From an uncultured Clostridia bacterium (GTDB lineage: Bacteria; Bacillota; Clostridia; TANB77; CAG-508), in assembly GCA_934101145.1 (NCBI GenBank), contig CAKOPZ010000002.1, forward strand, positions 38,198-102,197: DNA of 64,000 nt. Direction: 5' to 3'. A model generated the notes under the pieces. The model did no database searches, was not told the DNA's origin, and worked only from the letters and a program-made list of their open reading frames with translations. The position numbers were made by a program, and so were the translations under genes. Below are positions 25,356-34,818 of the stretch, piece after piece (within the stretch, counting starts at the first letter, position 1; each line of letters opens with the position of its first letter).

Positions 25356-26270
25356 ATGATTTTTAAGGACTATTACAAAATATTAGGGTTAGAAAATAAC
25401 AAAGTGAGCACAAATGAAATAAAAACAGCATATCGAGAACAAGCTAAAAAATATCATCCAGATATTTCTTCGGAAACTGATTTTTCAGAGGAAAGATTCA
25501 AAGACATAAATGAAGCATATAAGGTGTTATCAGATGCAGTAGCAAGAAGAAAATATGATAGAACATGGAATTCGCGTGTTGGATATAAAAAGAGAAAAGA
25601 GGAGAACAAAAGAGAAGAAGGGTCTGTTTTTAGTAACTTTTTAAAAATGTTTTTTGGAGAGGCAAAAGCAGAGAAACAAAGTGAACTAAAAAAGAAAAAT
25701 AAATATCCTAAAAAGGGAGAAAGTATTGAAACAGAAATTGATATTTCAATAGAGGAAGCTTTTTATGGTGCAAATAAGAAAATTTCACTACGTACTGTAG
25801 ATGGAAAAATGAAAAATTTTTCTATAAAGATACCAGTTGGAATTAGAAATGGCGAAAAAATAAGACTAATCGGACAAGGGAAAAAAGGCCAAAATGGAGG
25901 AAAAAACGGAGATTTATTTATTAAAATAAATATAAATAATAACAATAAATTTTCTCTTCAGGGAATTGATATACATACATATATTCTTCTATCTCCATGG
26001 GAAGCAGCACTTGGAACAAGAATTAGTGTTGATGCAATCGACGATACAGTTTCAGTGTATGTACCACAGGGAATCCAAAGTGGGGAAAGAGTAAGAATTC
26101 CTGGAAAAGGTTATCAAGACGGAAAAGGTTCAAGAGGAGATTTAATAGCTGAAGTTAAGATAATGGTTCCAAAAGAATTAACAGATAAAGAAAGAGAATT
26201 GTTTGAGGAACTTGATAGGGTTTCAAATTATAATCCAAGAAATGAAACGATTGTTAACATAAAAGCATAA
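25356..26270 (+). CDS. DnaJ-family co-chaperone without zinc finger (CbpA-like)
   Basis: 304 residues. J domain at 1-66 with DYYKILGL and the HPD tripeptide (YHPDIS), then a Lys-rich linker with a hydrophobic patch, then two C-terminal substrate-binding beta domains (DISIEEAFYGANKKISL, KIPVGIRNGEKIRLIGQGKKG, VYVPQGIQSGERVRIPGKGY). The Cys-rich zinc domain of true DnaJ is absent. It should stimulate DnaK. It may act with the operon behind it, but that operon has its own promoter. Confidence 0.88.
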   Translation: MIFKDYYKILGLENNKVSTNEIKTAYREQAKKYHPDISSETDFSEERFKDINEAYKVLSDAVARRKYDRTWNSRVGYKKRKEENKREEGSVFSNFLKMFFGEAKAEKQSELKKKNKYPKKGESIETEIDISIEEAFYGANKKISLRTVDGKMKNFSIKIPVGIRNGEKIRLIGQGKKGQNGGKNGDLFIKININNNNKFSLQGIDIHTYILLSPWEAALGTRISVDAIDDTVSVYVPQGIQSGERVRIPGKGYQDGKGSRGDLIAEVKIMVPKELTDKERELFEELDRVSNYNPRNETIVNIKA

Positions 26271-26276
26271 AAATGA

Positions 26277-26305
26277 TTGACATAGTTTGGTAGTTATTGT
26301 ATAAT
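26277..26305 (+). promoter_or_regulatory. fully consensus sigma-A promoter of the VirD4-like operon
   Basis: TTGACA (26277-26282), 17-bp spacer, TATAAT (26300-26305). A short leader hairpin (AACTATG...CATAGT, about 26335-26359) precedes the first RBS GGGAGG. Confidence 0.85.
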
Positions 26306-26375
26306 TAAGGTTAGTTATTGAGTTACAAAGGATAAACTATGTCTACTAAAACTCATAGTAAGGGAGGACAAAAAT

Positions 26376-26894
26376 ATGGATACTATACAAGGCAAACACT
26401 TTAGTATAACAGATCCAAAAGGTGTTAATACTGTAATTTATAGAATTATTGAAACAGATAAATCGCTTTTAAATGAATTTCCAAAATATACAGTCGAAAG
26501 ATTACAGTCTTCTGAAGAATTAAGAGGAGACCTTAAAAGAAAGACTTTTTTTGTTGACGAACCAGCTGAAGAGGAAGATTTGGTTATTCTATCCTTTGGA
26601 CAGGATAGAGTAGTTGTCAATATGGGAATTCTTGAAGAAAATAAAGTTAAAATTTCTAAAAAACCTATGCCTATAAAATTTGACACATTATATTCTGAAA
26701 ATGAAAGAGAATATAGAAATTTTACATATACACCAAATTTAAAAAGGACAATATCTATTATTGATCCGGAAACGACAGAAGAAATTAAACCTGTAGTTTA
26801 TTTAGATGAGGATACAAATGAATTAAAAGGAAAATGTAAATTAGAACCATACAAATCATATTTTGCGTTTGAGATAAGAGATAAAAAGACTTAA
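26376..26894 (+). CDS. hypothetical protein, first gene of the VirD4-like operon
   Basis: 172 residues, no signal peptide or membrane segment. It reads as mostly beta-strand with many charged residues (KTFFVDEPAEEEDLVILSFG, VYLDEDTNELKGKCKLEPY). I do not recognise a family. It is 71 nt after a consensus promoter and 19 nt before the next gene, so the three genes to 29305 form one transcription unit. Close linkage to a VirD4-type ATPase suggests a substrate, adaptor or regulator of it, but that is only context. Confidence 0.75.
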   Translation: MDTIQGKHFSITDPKGVNTVIYRIIETDKSLLNEFPKYTVERLQSSEELRGDLKRKTFFVDEPAEEEDLVILSFGQDRVVVNMGILEENKVKISKKPMPIKFDTLYSENEREYRNFTYTPNLKRTISIIDPETTEEIKPVVYLDEDTNELKGKCKLEPYKSYFAFEIRDKKT

Positions 26895-26913
26895 GTTAGA
26901 AGGAGGATATATA

Positions 26914-27249
26914 ATGAGTAGTACAAATGTACATTCAGAAAAACAAAGCAATAAATATTGTGCAGTTGCACAAATAATACCAACCACACCAGAGAAAGGA
27001 TTGGATATACCACCCAAAAATGCTAAGCCAGGACCATCAAGAATGGATATTATGAATGATGATTTAGTGCTTAATATATCAGCTGTTGGAGACTATGAGG
27101 TAGAAAATGATGGAACAGTTGTTGACTTAGGAAGTAAGGAAGTACTTGGAAAAGTTTCAATGGAAAAGTGTAAAAAGAATAAGAAATTACGTTCTAAGGT
27201 AGCACCAAGTAAGTACAAAAATAAAGACAGCAAGGAAATGGAACACTAA
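26914..27249 (+). CDS. hypothetical protein, second gene of the VirD4-like operon
   Basis: 111 residues, AAGGAGG RBS. The N-terminal ~45 residues are Pro/Lys-rich and look disordered (IIPTTPEKGLDIPPKNAKPG). The middle has a short folded-looking piece (DDLVLNISAVGDYEVENDGTVVDLG), and the tail is strongly basic (KCKKNKKLRSKVAPSKYKNK). There is no recognised family. The basic tail could bind nucleic acid or act as a secretion signal for the coupling ATPase; both are speculation. Confidence 0.7.
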   Translation: MSSTNVHSEKQSNKYCAVAQIIPTTPEKGLDIPPKNAKPGPSRMDIMNDDLVLNISAVGDYEVENDGTVVDLGSKEVLGKVSMEKCKKNKKLRSKVAPSKYKNKDSKEMEH

Positions 27250-27274
27250 AAAACAAACGAAAAGGTGAAATGTT

Positions 27275-29305
27275 ATGGGATATAAATTAGATAAAACTTT
27301 AAAAGATAATAAAAAAAGTATAATAATAATTGCAGTACTATGGGTAATATTATCCATAGTACTTGTCGCTCCTATAAGTTATTCAATTGGAGAAGCTTCA
27401 AAATCGGGAGCTTTTGATATGTCAATTTTTATTGAATTGATTTTTTCAGAGATAACAAGCTTTACATCAATTGGAAGAGTTTTTGCACAAGGTTATGGCT
27501 CTCTTTTTGGGAAAACTTTATTATATTTTTCAGTTATTTATATATTATTTGCTTTGATTGGTTTATTTAAATCAAAGCCAAAGAGTGAATATAAAGATAT
27601 TGAGCACGGTTCAAGTGACTGGAGTGAACATGGAGAGCAATACACAGTATTAAATAAAAATAAAGGTATAATACTTGCACAGGATAATTATTTACCAGTA
27701 GATAAAAGAGGAAATGTCAATGTATTGGTAGTCGGAGGTTCTGGTTCTGGTAAATCAGCATCATACTCTATACCAAATGCATTCCAAATGCTTGGATCTT
27801 ATGTGTTTACGGATCCAAAAGGAGAACTTTATGATAAAACAGCAGGATATTTGAAAAAAAATGGTTACGAGATAAAAGTTTTAAACTTGGTAAATCCAGC
27901 TAATAGTGATGGATATAATCCTTTAATGCATATATCAAGTGAAATAGATGTAGATGTTATTGCAAATACAATTGTAAAGGGTCAATCAGCAGAAGGCGGA
28001 AAATCAGATCCATATTGGGATGATATGGCGGAAATGCTACTTAAAGCATTAATATATTACTTAATGGCAGTTAGACCAGAGGAAGAACAAAATTTAGCAA
28101 GTTGTTCAGAACTTGTAAGAGCTGCGAATTCAAATGGTGGAAGTAATTTACTTACAGAATTAATAAATCAGCTTCCATATGATCATCCTGCAAGAATGTA
28201 TTATAAATCAATTGAGATTGCTCCAGAAAAAACTTATGGATCTATCTTGAGTTCTTTGCAATCAAAACTTGGTAAATTTGATTCAAAGGAAATAGCAGAA
28301 GTTACATCAACAGATACAATTAACTTTGAAGAAATAGGAAGCAGAAAAACTGCTGTATATGTTATCTCATCAGATACACATAAGGCATATGACTTTTTAC
28401 TTACAATTTTCTTCTCACAGATGATACAACAATTATATGATTTCGCTGATAAAAATGGTGGAAGATTGAAAGTTCCAACATTCTTTATACTTGATGAGTT
28501 TGCGAATATTGGACAGATACCTGATTTTGATAAAAAGATTTCAACTTCAAGAAGTAGAGGCATTTCGTTTAGTGTTATATTACAAAACTTAGATCAATTA
28601 GAGGCTGTATATGAGAAATCATATGAAACAATTATGGGTAACTGTGATACGCACGTATTTTTAGGAAGCAACTCATTTAAAACAGTTGAATATTTTTCTA
28701 AGGCTCTTGGTGAAAAAACAATTACAAGGGAAAGTTTATCTGTAAATAGAGATAAACAATTCCATAGACAGGGATATAGCGATTCGGATCAGGTAATGGC
28801 AAGAGCTCTTATGACTCCAGATGAGCTTAGAAGAATGGATAATGATTTATGTATTATTTACGAAAAAGGTATAAAACCGGTAAAAGCAAGAAAATATTAT
28901 TATTTCGAAACACCAATGGCCAGAAAATTATCAGAATATTCATTAAATCATTTGGAATTTAATATAGAAAATAGAGGTAAATGGAGAAAATATAATCCAT
29001 ATAATCCTTATGTTGAAGATGAAAAAGAACAAAGAGCAGATTTAAAAGTAGAATCCTTAGATGATTTATTTGAAGATGATATAGATGAAAAGAACAAAGA
29101 TAATTTAAATAATGATATACAAAATAATACAAAAAAAGAACAAAGTGAAATTGAAGAAAAATTAAATCAAATTAATATACCTAATGACATACAACCATAT
29201 TCAATTGGAGAGGATAGAAAAGAAGAGGATATTATGTCAGTAGATGTTCAAAAACAATTGGAAGCAAAATTTGATGAATTATTTGGAGATTTTGATGAAG
29301 AATAA
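27275..29305 (+). CDS. VirD4/TraG-like coupling ATPase (CD1115-type)
   Basis: 676 residues. Two N-terminal membrane segments (about 17-38 and 85-107), then the ATPase: Walker A GGSGSGKSASYS (about 153), FTDPKGELYDKTAGYLKKNG, GYNPL, Walker B FFILDEFANIG (about 403), and ILQNLDQLEAVYE. This is the core of type IV coupling proteins, which feed DNA or protein to a secretion channel. The last ~90 residues are an acidic, Asn-rich tail. No relaxase, VirB4, VirB6 or integrase gene is near. The neighbours are chaperone and repair genes, so it looks like an orphan. A strong terminator follows. Confidence 0.88.
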   Translation: MGYKLDKTLKDNKKSIIIIAVLWVILSIVLVAPISYSIGEASKSGAFDMSIFIELIFSEITSFTSIGRVFAQGYGSLFGKTLLYFSVIYILFALIGLFKSKPKSEYKDIEHGSSDWSEHGEQYTVLNKNKGIILAQDNYLPVDKRGNVNVLVVGGSGSGKSASYSIPNAFQMLGSYVFTDPKGELYDKTAGYLKKNGYEIKVLNLVNPANSDGYNPLMHISSEIDVDVIANTIVKGQSAEGGKSDPYWDDMAEMLLKALIYYLMAVRPEEEQNLASCSELVRAANSNGGSNLLTELINQLPYDHPARMYYKSIEIAPEKTYGSILSSLQSKLGKFDSKEIAEVTSTDTINFEEIGSRKTAVYVISSDTHKAYDFLLTIFFSQMIQQLYDFADKNGGRLKVPTFFILDEFANIGQIPDFDKKISTSRSRGISFSVILQNLDQLEAVYEKSYETIMGNCDTHVFLGSNSFKTVEYFSKALGEKTITRESLSVNRDKQFHRQGYSDSDQVMARALMTPDELRRMDNDLCIIYEKGIKPVKARKYYYFETPMARKLSEYSLNHLEFNIENRGKWRKYNPYNPYVEDEKEQRADLKVESLDDLFEDDIDEKNKDNLNNDIQNNTKKEQSEIEEKLNQINIPNDIQPYSIGEDRKEEDIMSVDVQKQLEAKFDELFGDFDEE

Positions 29306-29307
29306 GA

Positions 29308-29339
29308 AAAGTGCATTGATAAAATCAATGCACTTTTTT
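29308..29339 (+). terminator. terminator after the VirD4-like operon
   Basis: AAAAGTGCATTGAT / ATCAATGCACTTTTTT with an AAA loop. Confidence 0.9.
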
Positions 29340-29362
29340 AAAACAAATGTTTTGAAAAAGTA

Positions 29363-29390
29363 TTGACTAAAAATAGAATTTAGGTATATT
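29363..29390 (+). promoter_or_regulatory. promoter of yhaO-yhaN
   Basis: TTGACT (29363-29368), 16-bp spacer, TATATT (29385-29390), about 35 nt before the yhaO start. Confidence 0.65.
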
Positions 29391-29426
29391 ATTTAGAAAT
29401 GTAAATAATAATTGGAGGAATTTAAT

Positions 29427-30503
29427 ATGAAATTTATACATATGGCTGATATGCATTTTGATAGCCCATTTACTGTATTAAATACAAGAGGAAATTTGGG
29501 AGAAAAAAGAAGGTTAGAACAAAGAGAAGTATTTAAAAAGATAATCCAATATATTAAAGAAAATCAAATTGAATATTTTTTTATTGCAGGTGATTTATAT
29601 GAACATCAATATATAAGAGAATCTACAATACAATATATAAATTCGCTATTTAAAGAAATATCAAATACAAAGATATATATTACACCTGGAAATCATGATC
29701 CTAAGATATTAAATTCATTTTATGAAAAATACAAATGGAGTGATAATGTAAAAATATTTAATAATAATGTGGAAATTGTGGAAAATGATGACGCAGATAT
29801 ATATGGATGTGGATTTAATGACTTCTATTTTGAAAAATCAGAAATCGAAAATATACAAATAAAAAATAAAGATAAAATAAATATTTTAATTACACATGGA
29901 ACTTTAGATGGAGGAAGCACTGCAAATTTTGAGTATAATCCTATTCATAAAAATATATTAAAACAAATTGGGTTTGATTATGTTGCTCTTGGACATATTC
30001 ACAAATTAGATTATAATACAGAACCTAATCAAAGGATTGTATATCCTGGTTCAACTATATCTCTTGGATTTGATGAACCTGGAAAACATGGAGTAATTTT
30101 AGGAGAAATAACAAAAGAAAATATTTCTCTAGAATTTTTAAATATGGATTTAAAAGAATTTAAAGAAATAAATATGGATATTTCAGATATTTTATCTGAG
30201 GAAGAATTAATTGAAAAAATAAATGAATTAGAATTAAGTAAAAATATTTTTTATAAAATTAATTTAATCGGAAAAAGAAATTTTGAAATAAATATATATA
30301 ATTTATATAAATTTATTTTGAATGAAAATATAATTAAATTAAAAGATAAAACACAAGTAAATATTGATATAAATAAAATAGCAAATGAAATTAATTTAAG
30401 AGGATTATTTTTAAATGAAATTTTAGAAGATGAAAAAAATAATATTATTTCGAGTGAGCAAGCAGAAAAAATAATTGAAATAGGATTAAATGTGTTAAAA
30501 TAA
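29427..30503 (+). CDS. yhaO: SbcD-like DNA repair exonuclease (YhaO family)
   Basis: 358 residues from ATG 29427 after TTGGAGG. Calcineurin-like phosphoesterase motifs in order: MADMHFDSPF, GDLYEHQY, TPGNHDPK, ITHGTLDG and LGHIHKL. The metal-binding Asp, His and Asn residues are all present. It pairs with the SMC-like ATPase YhaN next door, as SbcD does with SbcC. Beyond the core the protein is very Asn/Ile/Lys-rich, in line with a locally extreme AT bias from 29.4 to 32.6 kb. Confidence 0.9.
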   Translation: MKFIHMADMHFDSPFTVLNTRGNLGEKRRLEQREVFKKIIQYIKENQIEYFFIAGDLYEHQYIRESTIQYINSLFKEISNTKIYITPGNHDPKILNSFYEKYKWSDNVKIFNNNVEIVENDDADIYGCGFNDFYFEKSEIENIQIKNKDKINILITHGTLDGGSTANFEYNPIHKNILKQIGFDYVALGHIHKLDYNTEPNQRIVYPGSTISLGFDEPGKHGVILGEITKENISLEFLNMDLKEFKEINMDISDILSEEELIEKINELELSKNIFYKINLIGKRNFEINIYNLYKFILNENIIKLKDKTQVNIDINKIANEINLRGLFLNEILEDEKNNIISSEQAEKIIEIGLNVLK

Positions 30504-30561
30504 TTTGAAAAAAATAATAATAAAATAAAATAAAAATAATTTTTAATTAAGGAGAATAATT

Positions 30562-32578
30562 TTGAAAATAAAAAATATTAAAATAAATAATTATGGAAAT
30601 TTAGAAAATAAAAATATTAATTTAGAAAATAAAATAAATATTGTTTATGGAAAAAATGAAAGTGGAAAATCAACTTTATTAAATTATATAAAAAATATTT
30701 TTTATGGAATTTCTAAAAATAAAAATGGAAAAGAAATATCGGATTATGAAAAATATAAGCCATGGATGAAAGAAGAATTTTCTCGGAAAATTATCATATG
30801 AATTAGATAATGGAGATAATTTTGAAATAGTAAGAGATTTTAACAAGAAGAATCCAAAGGTATATAATGGAAATTTTGAAGAAATTTCAAACCAATATAA
30901 TATTGACAAAAAGGATGGGTTGCAATTTTTCTATAATCAGACTAAGGTAGATGAAATGATGTTTCTATCCACTATAGTATCAATGCAACAAGAGGTAAAA
31001 CTCGATAAACAGTCACAGCAAATTTTAGTACAAAGAATAGCAAACCTAGCGGGCACGGGGGATGACAGCACCTCATTTAAGAAGGTATTAGACAAGCTAA
31101 GCAAGAGACAGGTTGATGAGATAGGTACAGATAGAACACAAGGAAAACCAATCAATGTTACTAAAAATAGAATGCGAGAAATAGAGTTTGTCTTAAAGGA
31201 TATGAATTTACTAAAAGAAGAAAAAGAAAAAATTGAAAATAAAAAAGAATATTTACAAAATAAAAATATTAATTTAGAGACAGAAAATAATATTATTCAA
31301 AAATTAAATAAAATTAATTTAGAAAATAATTTAAAAAAAGAAAAAATTTATTTTAATGAAAAAAATAAAAATGAATTACAAGAAAAAATTAATAAAAATA
31401 AATTAGAAAAAAATAATTTATTAAATAATAAAAAAATAATTGAAGAAAAAAATAATTTATTAAATAATAATTTTTCAGAAAATATAAAAATAAATAAAAA
31501 AATAAAAAATAATAAAAATAAAATTAATTTATTTACTTTATTTTTTATAATATTTATTTTATTAGAAATATTTAATTATTTTTATTTAAAAAATAATATT
31601 TTATATTTTATTAATGGAATAGTATTTATATTCTATTTTATATTAAATTTTATTTTAAATAAAATAGAAAATAATAAAATAAAAAAAGAAGAACACGAAA
31701 GAAAAATGCAAGAAAAATTAAATATGCAAATTGAAGAGGAAAAAAACAAAAATGAAATAAATATTATAAATACCAAAATTGAGAATATTGAAGAACAATT
31801 AATTGAATATAATAAAGAATTATTAAACTATATTAACGAAATAGAAAAAACACAAAAAGATATAGATAATCAAATTGATTTTACAATAGACAATTTAAAA
31901 AGAGAATATAATAATGTAAATATTGATGAAATATTAGATAAAGTAAATTTATCAAATATTTCTAATTATGCAGAAAGGCTGCAAAATGAATTAAATAATA
32001 ATAGATTAGAATTAAATAGTATATCAATAGAAGAAAAAAATATAGCTCCAAAATTAGAAAATATGATTTCATTAAGAGAAGAATATGAAAATTTAAGAGA
32101 AAAATTAAATGATTTAGAAAATGAAAATAATTTAATTATTAAAACAAAAGAATATTTAATTAATGCATATGAAAAAATGAAAAATAATATTACACCTAAA
32201 TTTACACGAAATTTATCTAATACCGTTGAAAAAATTTCAAATGGGAAATATACTAAAGTTTCTATAAATGATGAAAAAGGATTAATTGTTGAGAACCAAT
32301 ATGGAGAGTATATTTCAGCAGAAAGATTAAGTACAGGAACAGTAGATCAATTATATTTATCACTAAGATTATCTATGATTGATGAAATTTCTAATGAATC
32401 AATGCCAATTATTTTAGATGAGGCTTTTGCATATTATGATGAAACAAGACTTGAAAATATTCTTAAATTTTTATCAGATGAACTTGGAAATCACCAATTA
32501 ATTATTTTTACATGTACAAATAGAGAAAAAAATATACTAGATAAAATACATGTTTCATATAATTTGGTTGAATTATAA
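30562..32578 (+). CDS. yhaN: SMC/SbcC-like ATPase YhaN, intact only with a +1 shift at CGG 30784
   Basis: Starts at TTG 30562 behind AAGGAG. Walker A is YGKNESGKSTLLNYI. The 0 frame reads EEFS, then CGG (30784-30786), then stops at TGA 30799. Skipping C30784 gives GGA AAA TTA TCA TAT GAA, i.e. EEFSGKLSYELDNG, which is how I know this region in YhaN proteins. The open frame then runs on to 32578 (671 residues in total). The rest has a long coiled coil, two hydrophobic stretches in the middle (about nt 31530-31660), and the C-terminal ABC signature and Walker B (LSTGTVDQLYLSLRL, PIILDEAFAYYD). An ATG at 30920 inside the second part has no RBS and is not a gene start. It is a frameshifted gene by ordinary rules; the CGG pattern suggests it may be decoded. 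Confidence 0.85.
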
Positions 32579-32635
32579 TAAAAAATAATGTATAATAATT
32601 ACATTGAAAATTAAATTACATGAGGGAGATTATAT

Positions 32636-33694
32636 ATGTTTGAGAAATTAGAGGCAATTGAAAAAAAGTACGAGGAATTAACAAAGAAGATAAGTGATCC
32701 TGATGTTATTGCAAATCAAACTGAGTGGAGACAATACATGAAGGAACATGCAGAGATTGAACCAATTGTTGAAAAATACAGAGAATATAAAAAAACAAAG
32801 CAGAGTATGGATGAGGCAACAGAGATGCTTTCTGATCCAGAACTAAAAGAACTTGCAGAAGTAGAAATGCTTGAAGCAAAGGAAAAGCTTCCACAAATTG
32901 AAGATGAAATTAAGGTTTTATTACTTCCAAAGGATAAAGATGATGATAAAAACGTAATTTGTGAAATTAGAGCAGGCGCCGGTGGAGATGAAGCCGCATT
33001 ATTTGCAGGTACACTATTTAGAATGTATTCAATGTATGCAGAAAGAAAACATTGGAAATTAGAAATATTAAATGAAAACGAAACAGAACTTGGTGGTTAC
33101 AAAGAAATTTCTTTTATGATTACAGGGAAAGGTGCTTATAGTAGATTAAAATTTGAAAGTGGAGTTCATAGAGTGCAAAGAGTTCCAGATACAGAAGCAA
33201 GTGGAAGAATTCATACATCTACTGCAACAGTTGCAGTTCTTCCCGTAGTTGAAGATGTTGAAATTGATATTAATCCTGCAGATATTAAAATGGAAGTATT
33301 TCGTTCTTCAGGAGCAGGTGGACAACATATTAATAAAACATCGTCTGCTGTAAGACTTATCCATGAGCCAACAGGTATTGTTGTAGAGTGTCAAACAGAG
33401 CGTTCACAATTCCAAAATAAAGATAATGCGATGAAAATGCTAAAAACAAAACTTTATGATATGGAAAAACAAAAACAAGACAGTGAAATTACAAATGCAA
33501 GAAGATCACAAGTTGGAAGTGGAGATAGAAGTGAAAAGATACGTACTTATAATTATCCACAAGGACGTATTACAGATCATAGAATAGGACTTTCTATATA
33601 TCAAATGGATGATTTTCTAAATGGCAATTTAGATGATATGATTGATAATTTAACAGCTGCAGATCGTGCTGAAAAATTACAAGGAGAAGAATAA
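32636..33694 (+). CDS. prfA: peptide chain release factor 1
   Basis: 352 residues. The GGQ loop is SSGAGGQHINKTSSAVRLIHEPTG (GGQ about residues 226-228), and PEVT-type recognition lies at about 180-190 (RVPDTEASGRIHTSTATVAV). It releases peptides at UAA and UAG. The RBS is GAGGGAG. A strong hairpin follows the gene. Confidence 0.97.
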   Translation: MFEKLEAIEKKYEELTKKISDPDVIANQTEWRQYMKEHAEIEPIVEKYREYKKTKQSMDEATEMLSDPELKELAEVEMLEAKEKLPQIEDEIKVLLLPKDKDDDKNVICEIRAGAGGDEAALFAGTLFRMYSMYAERKHWKLEILNENETELGGYKEISFMITGKGAYSRLKFESGVHRVQRVPDTEASGRIHTSTATVAVLPVVEDVEIDINPADIKMEVFRSSGAGGQHINKTSSAVRLIHEPTGIVVECQTERSQFQNKDNAMKMLKTKLYDMEKQKQDSEITNARRSQVGSGDRSEKIRTYNYPQGRITDHRIGLSIYQMDDFLNGNLDDMIDNLTAADRAEKLQGEE

Positions 33695-33703
33695 TTATAT
33701 AAT

Positions 33704-33738
33704 AAAAACGTTGCTATAAATTAATAGCAACGTTTTTA
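33704..33738 (+). terminator. terminator after prfA
   Basis: AAAAACGTTGCTAT / ATAGCAACGTTTTT around a short AAATTA loop. Confidence 0.9.
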
Positions 33739-33868
33739 CTTTTGCAAGAAGGATGAAAATATTTGAATAATAATAAATAACAAACATATAAATTAATAAT
33801 GTTGTTTTATAGACTACATGAGATTTTTAGAAAAAATGTGGAAAATTTTCTAAAAGGGAGGTAAATGT

Positions 33869-34616
33869 GTGGATAATTTAATTAAAACTACATTAATTGG
33901 TTTATTTTTTGGTACATTTGGTACAACTATTGGTGGAATAATTGGCGTAAGATTTAAAAATACATCGAATAAATTTTTATCGTTTATATTGTCTTTTGCA
34001 TCTGGGCTGATGAGTGCAATTGTATGTTTTGAATTAATTCCGGAGGCACTTAAAATAAATTCTGTTTTTAGTGTTATTGTAGGGATAATACTTGGAATAG
34101 TGATGATGATTTTTTGTGACATAATTGTTGATAAAAAATTTAGTAGTAAAAAAAGTACAAATAAAAATATAAAATCAGATTTATTAAAAACAGGCATAAT
34201 AGTAAGTATAGGTCTTGCAATACATAATTTTCCGGAAGGTTTAGCAATAGGTTCTGGATTTGAAGCATCTCTTAAATTGGGACTTTCTCTTGCGATTGCA
34301 ATTTGCTTTCATGATATTCCAGAGGGAATTTCAATGGCAGTACCTATGAAAAATGGTGGAATAAAAAGTTCAAGAGTTATTTTTTATGTAATACTTTCTG
34401 GAGTAACAACAGGTATTGGAGCATTTTTTGGTGGATTAATTGGGGAAATATCAGAAGCTACAATTGCAATTTGTCTTTCATTTGCTGCTGGTGCCATGAT
34501 ATACATTGTTTCACGGTGAGCTTACGCCAGAAGCTAATAATTTATATAAAGGTAGGGCAAGTGCTATAGGCAATTTGGTCGGATTTATTTTAGGCTTTTT
34601 TGCAATGAATTTATAA
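33869..34616 (+). CDS. ZIP-family metal transporter, intact only with a +1 shift at CGG 34514
   Basis: GTG start at 33869, 8 nt after GGGAGG. The 0 frame ends ...MIYIVS, CGG (34514-34516), then TGA immediately. Skipping C34514 reads GGT GAG CTT ACG CCA GAA, i.e. SGELTPEANNLYKGRAS, ending at TAA 34616 (248 residues). The restored part is the expected last helices of the family (E-L-x-PE, then IGNLVGFILGFFAM). ZIP motifs HNFPEGLAIG and HDIPEGISMA carry the metal-binding His and Glu. It probably imports zinc or another divalent ion. The recovered C-terminus makes simple decay unlikely. Confidence 0.85.
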
Positions 34617-34727
34617 AAAAATTTAAGATTTTTGCAAGTTAAATACAGTGTACTTAAGATACTTAATTCTAATATCAAAAGTATTAACTAATGTTATATA
34701 GGGAGCAAACTAGTAGATGTTCGCTCC

Positions 34728-34755
34728 TTGACTATTTTTAAATATATATTATAAT
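34728..34755 (+). promoter_or_regulatory. promoter of the aldolase gene
   Basis: TTGACT (34728-34733), 16-bp spacer, TATAAT (34750-34755). An imperfect hairpin GGAGC...GCTCC (34701-34727) just upstream may end the ZIP transcript. Confidence 0.7.
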
Positions 34756-34818
34756 ACTTATAAATTAATAATTATTTGGGATTAATAATTTAAAAGATTT
34801 AATTTGGAGGTATATATT

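Noticed and set aside
30920..32578. Separate gene starting at the ATG at 30920
   Set aside because: No RBS, and the frame is continuous with conserved YhaN sequence from 30785; it is the second part of the frameshifted yhaN.
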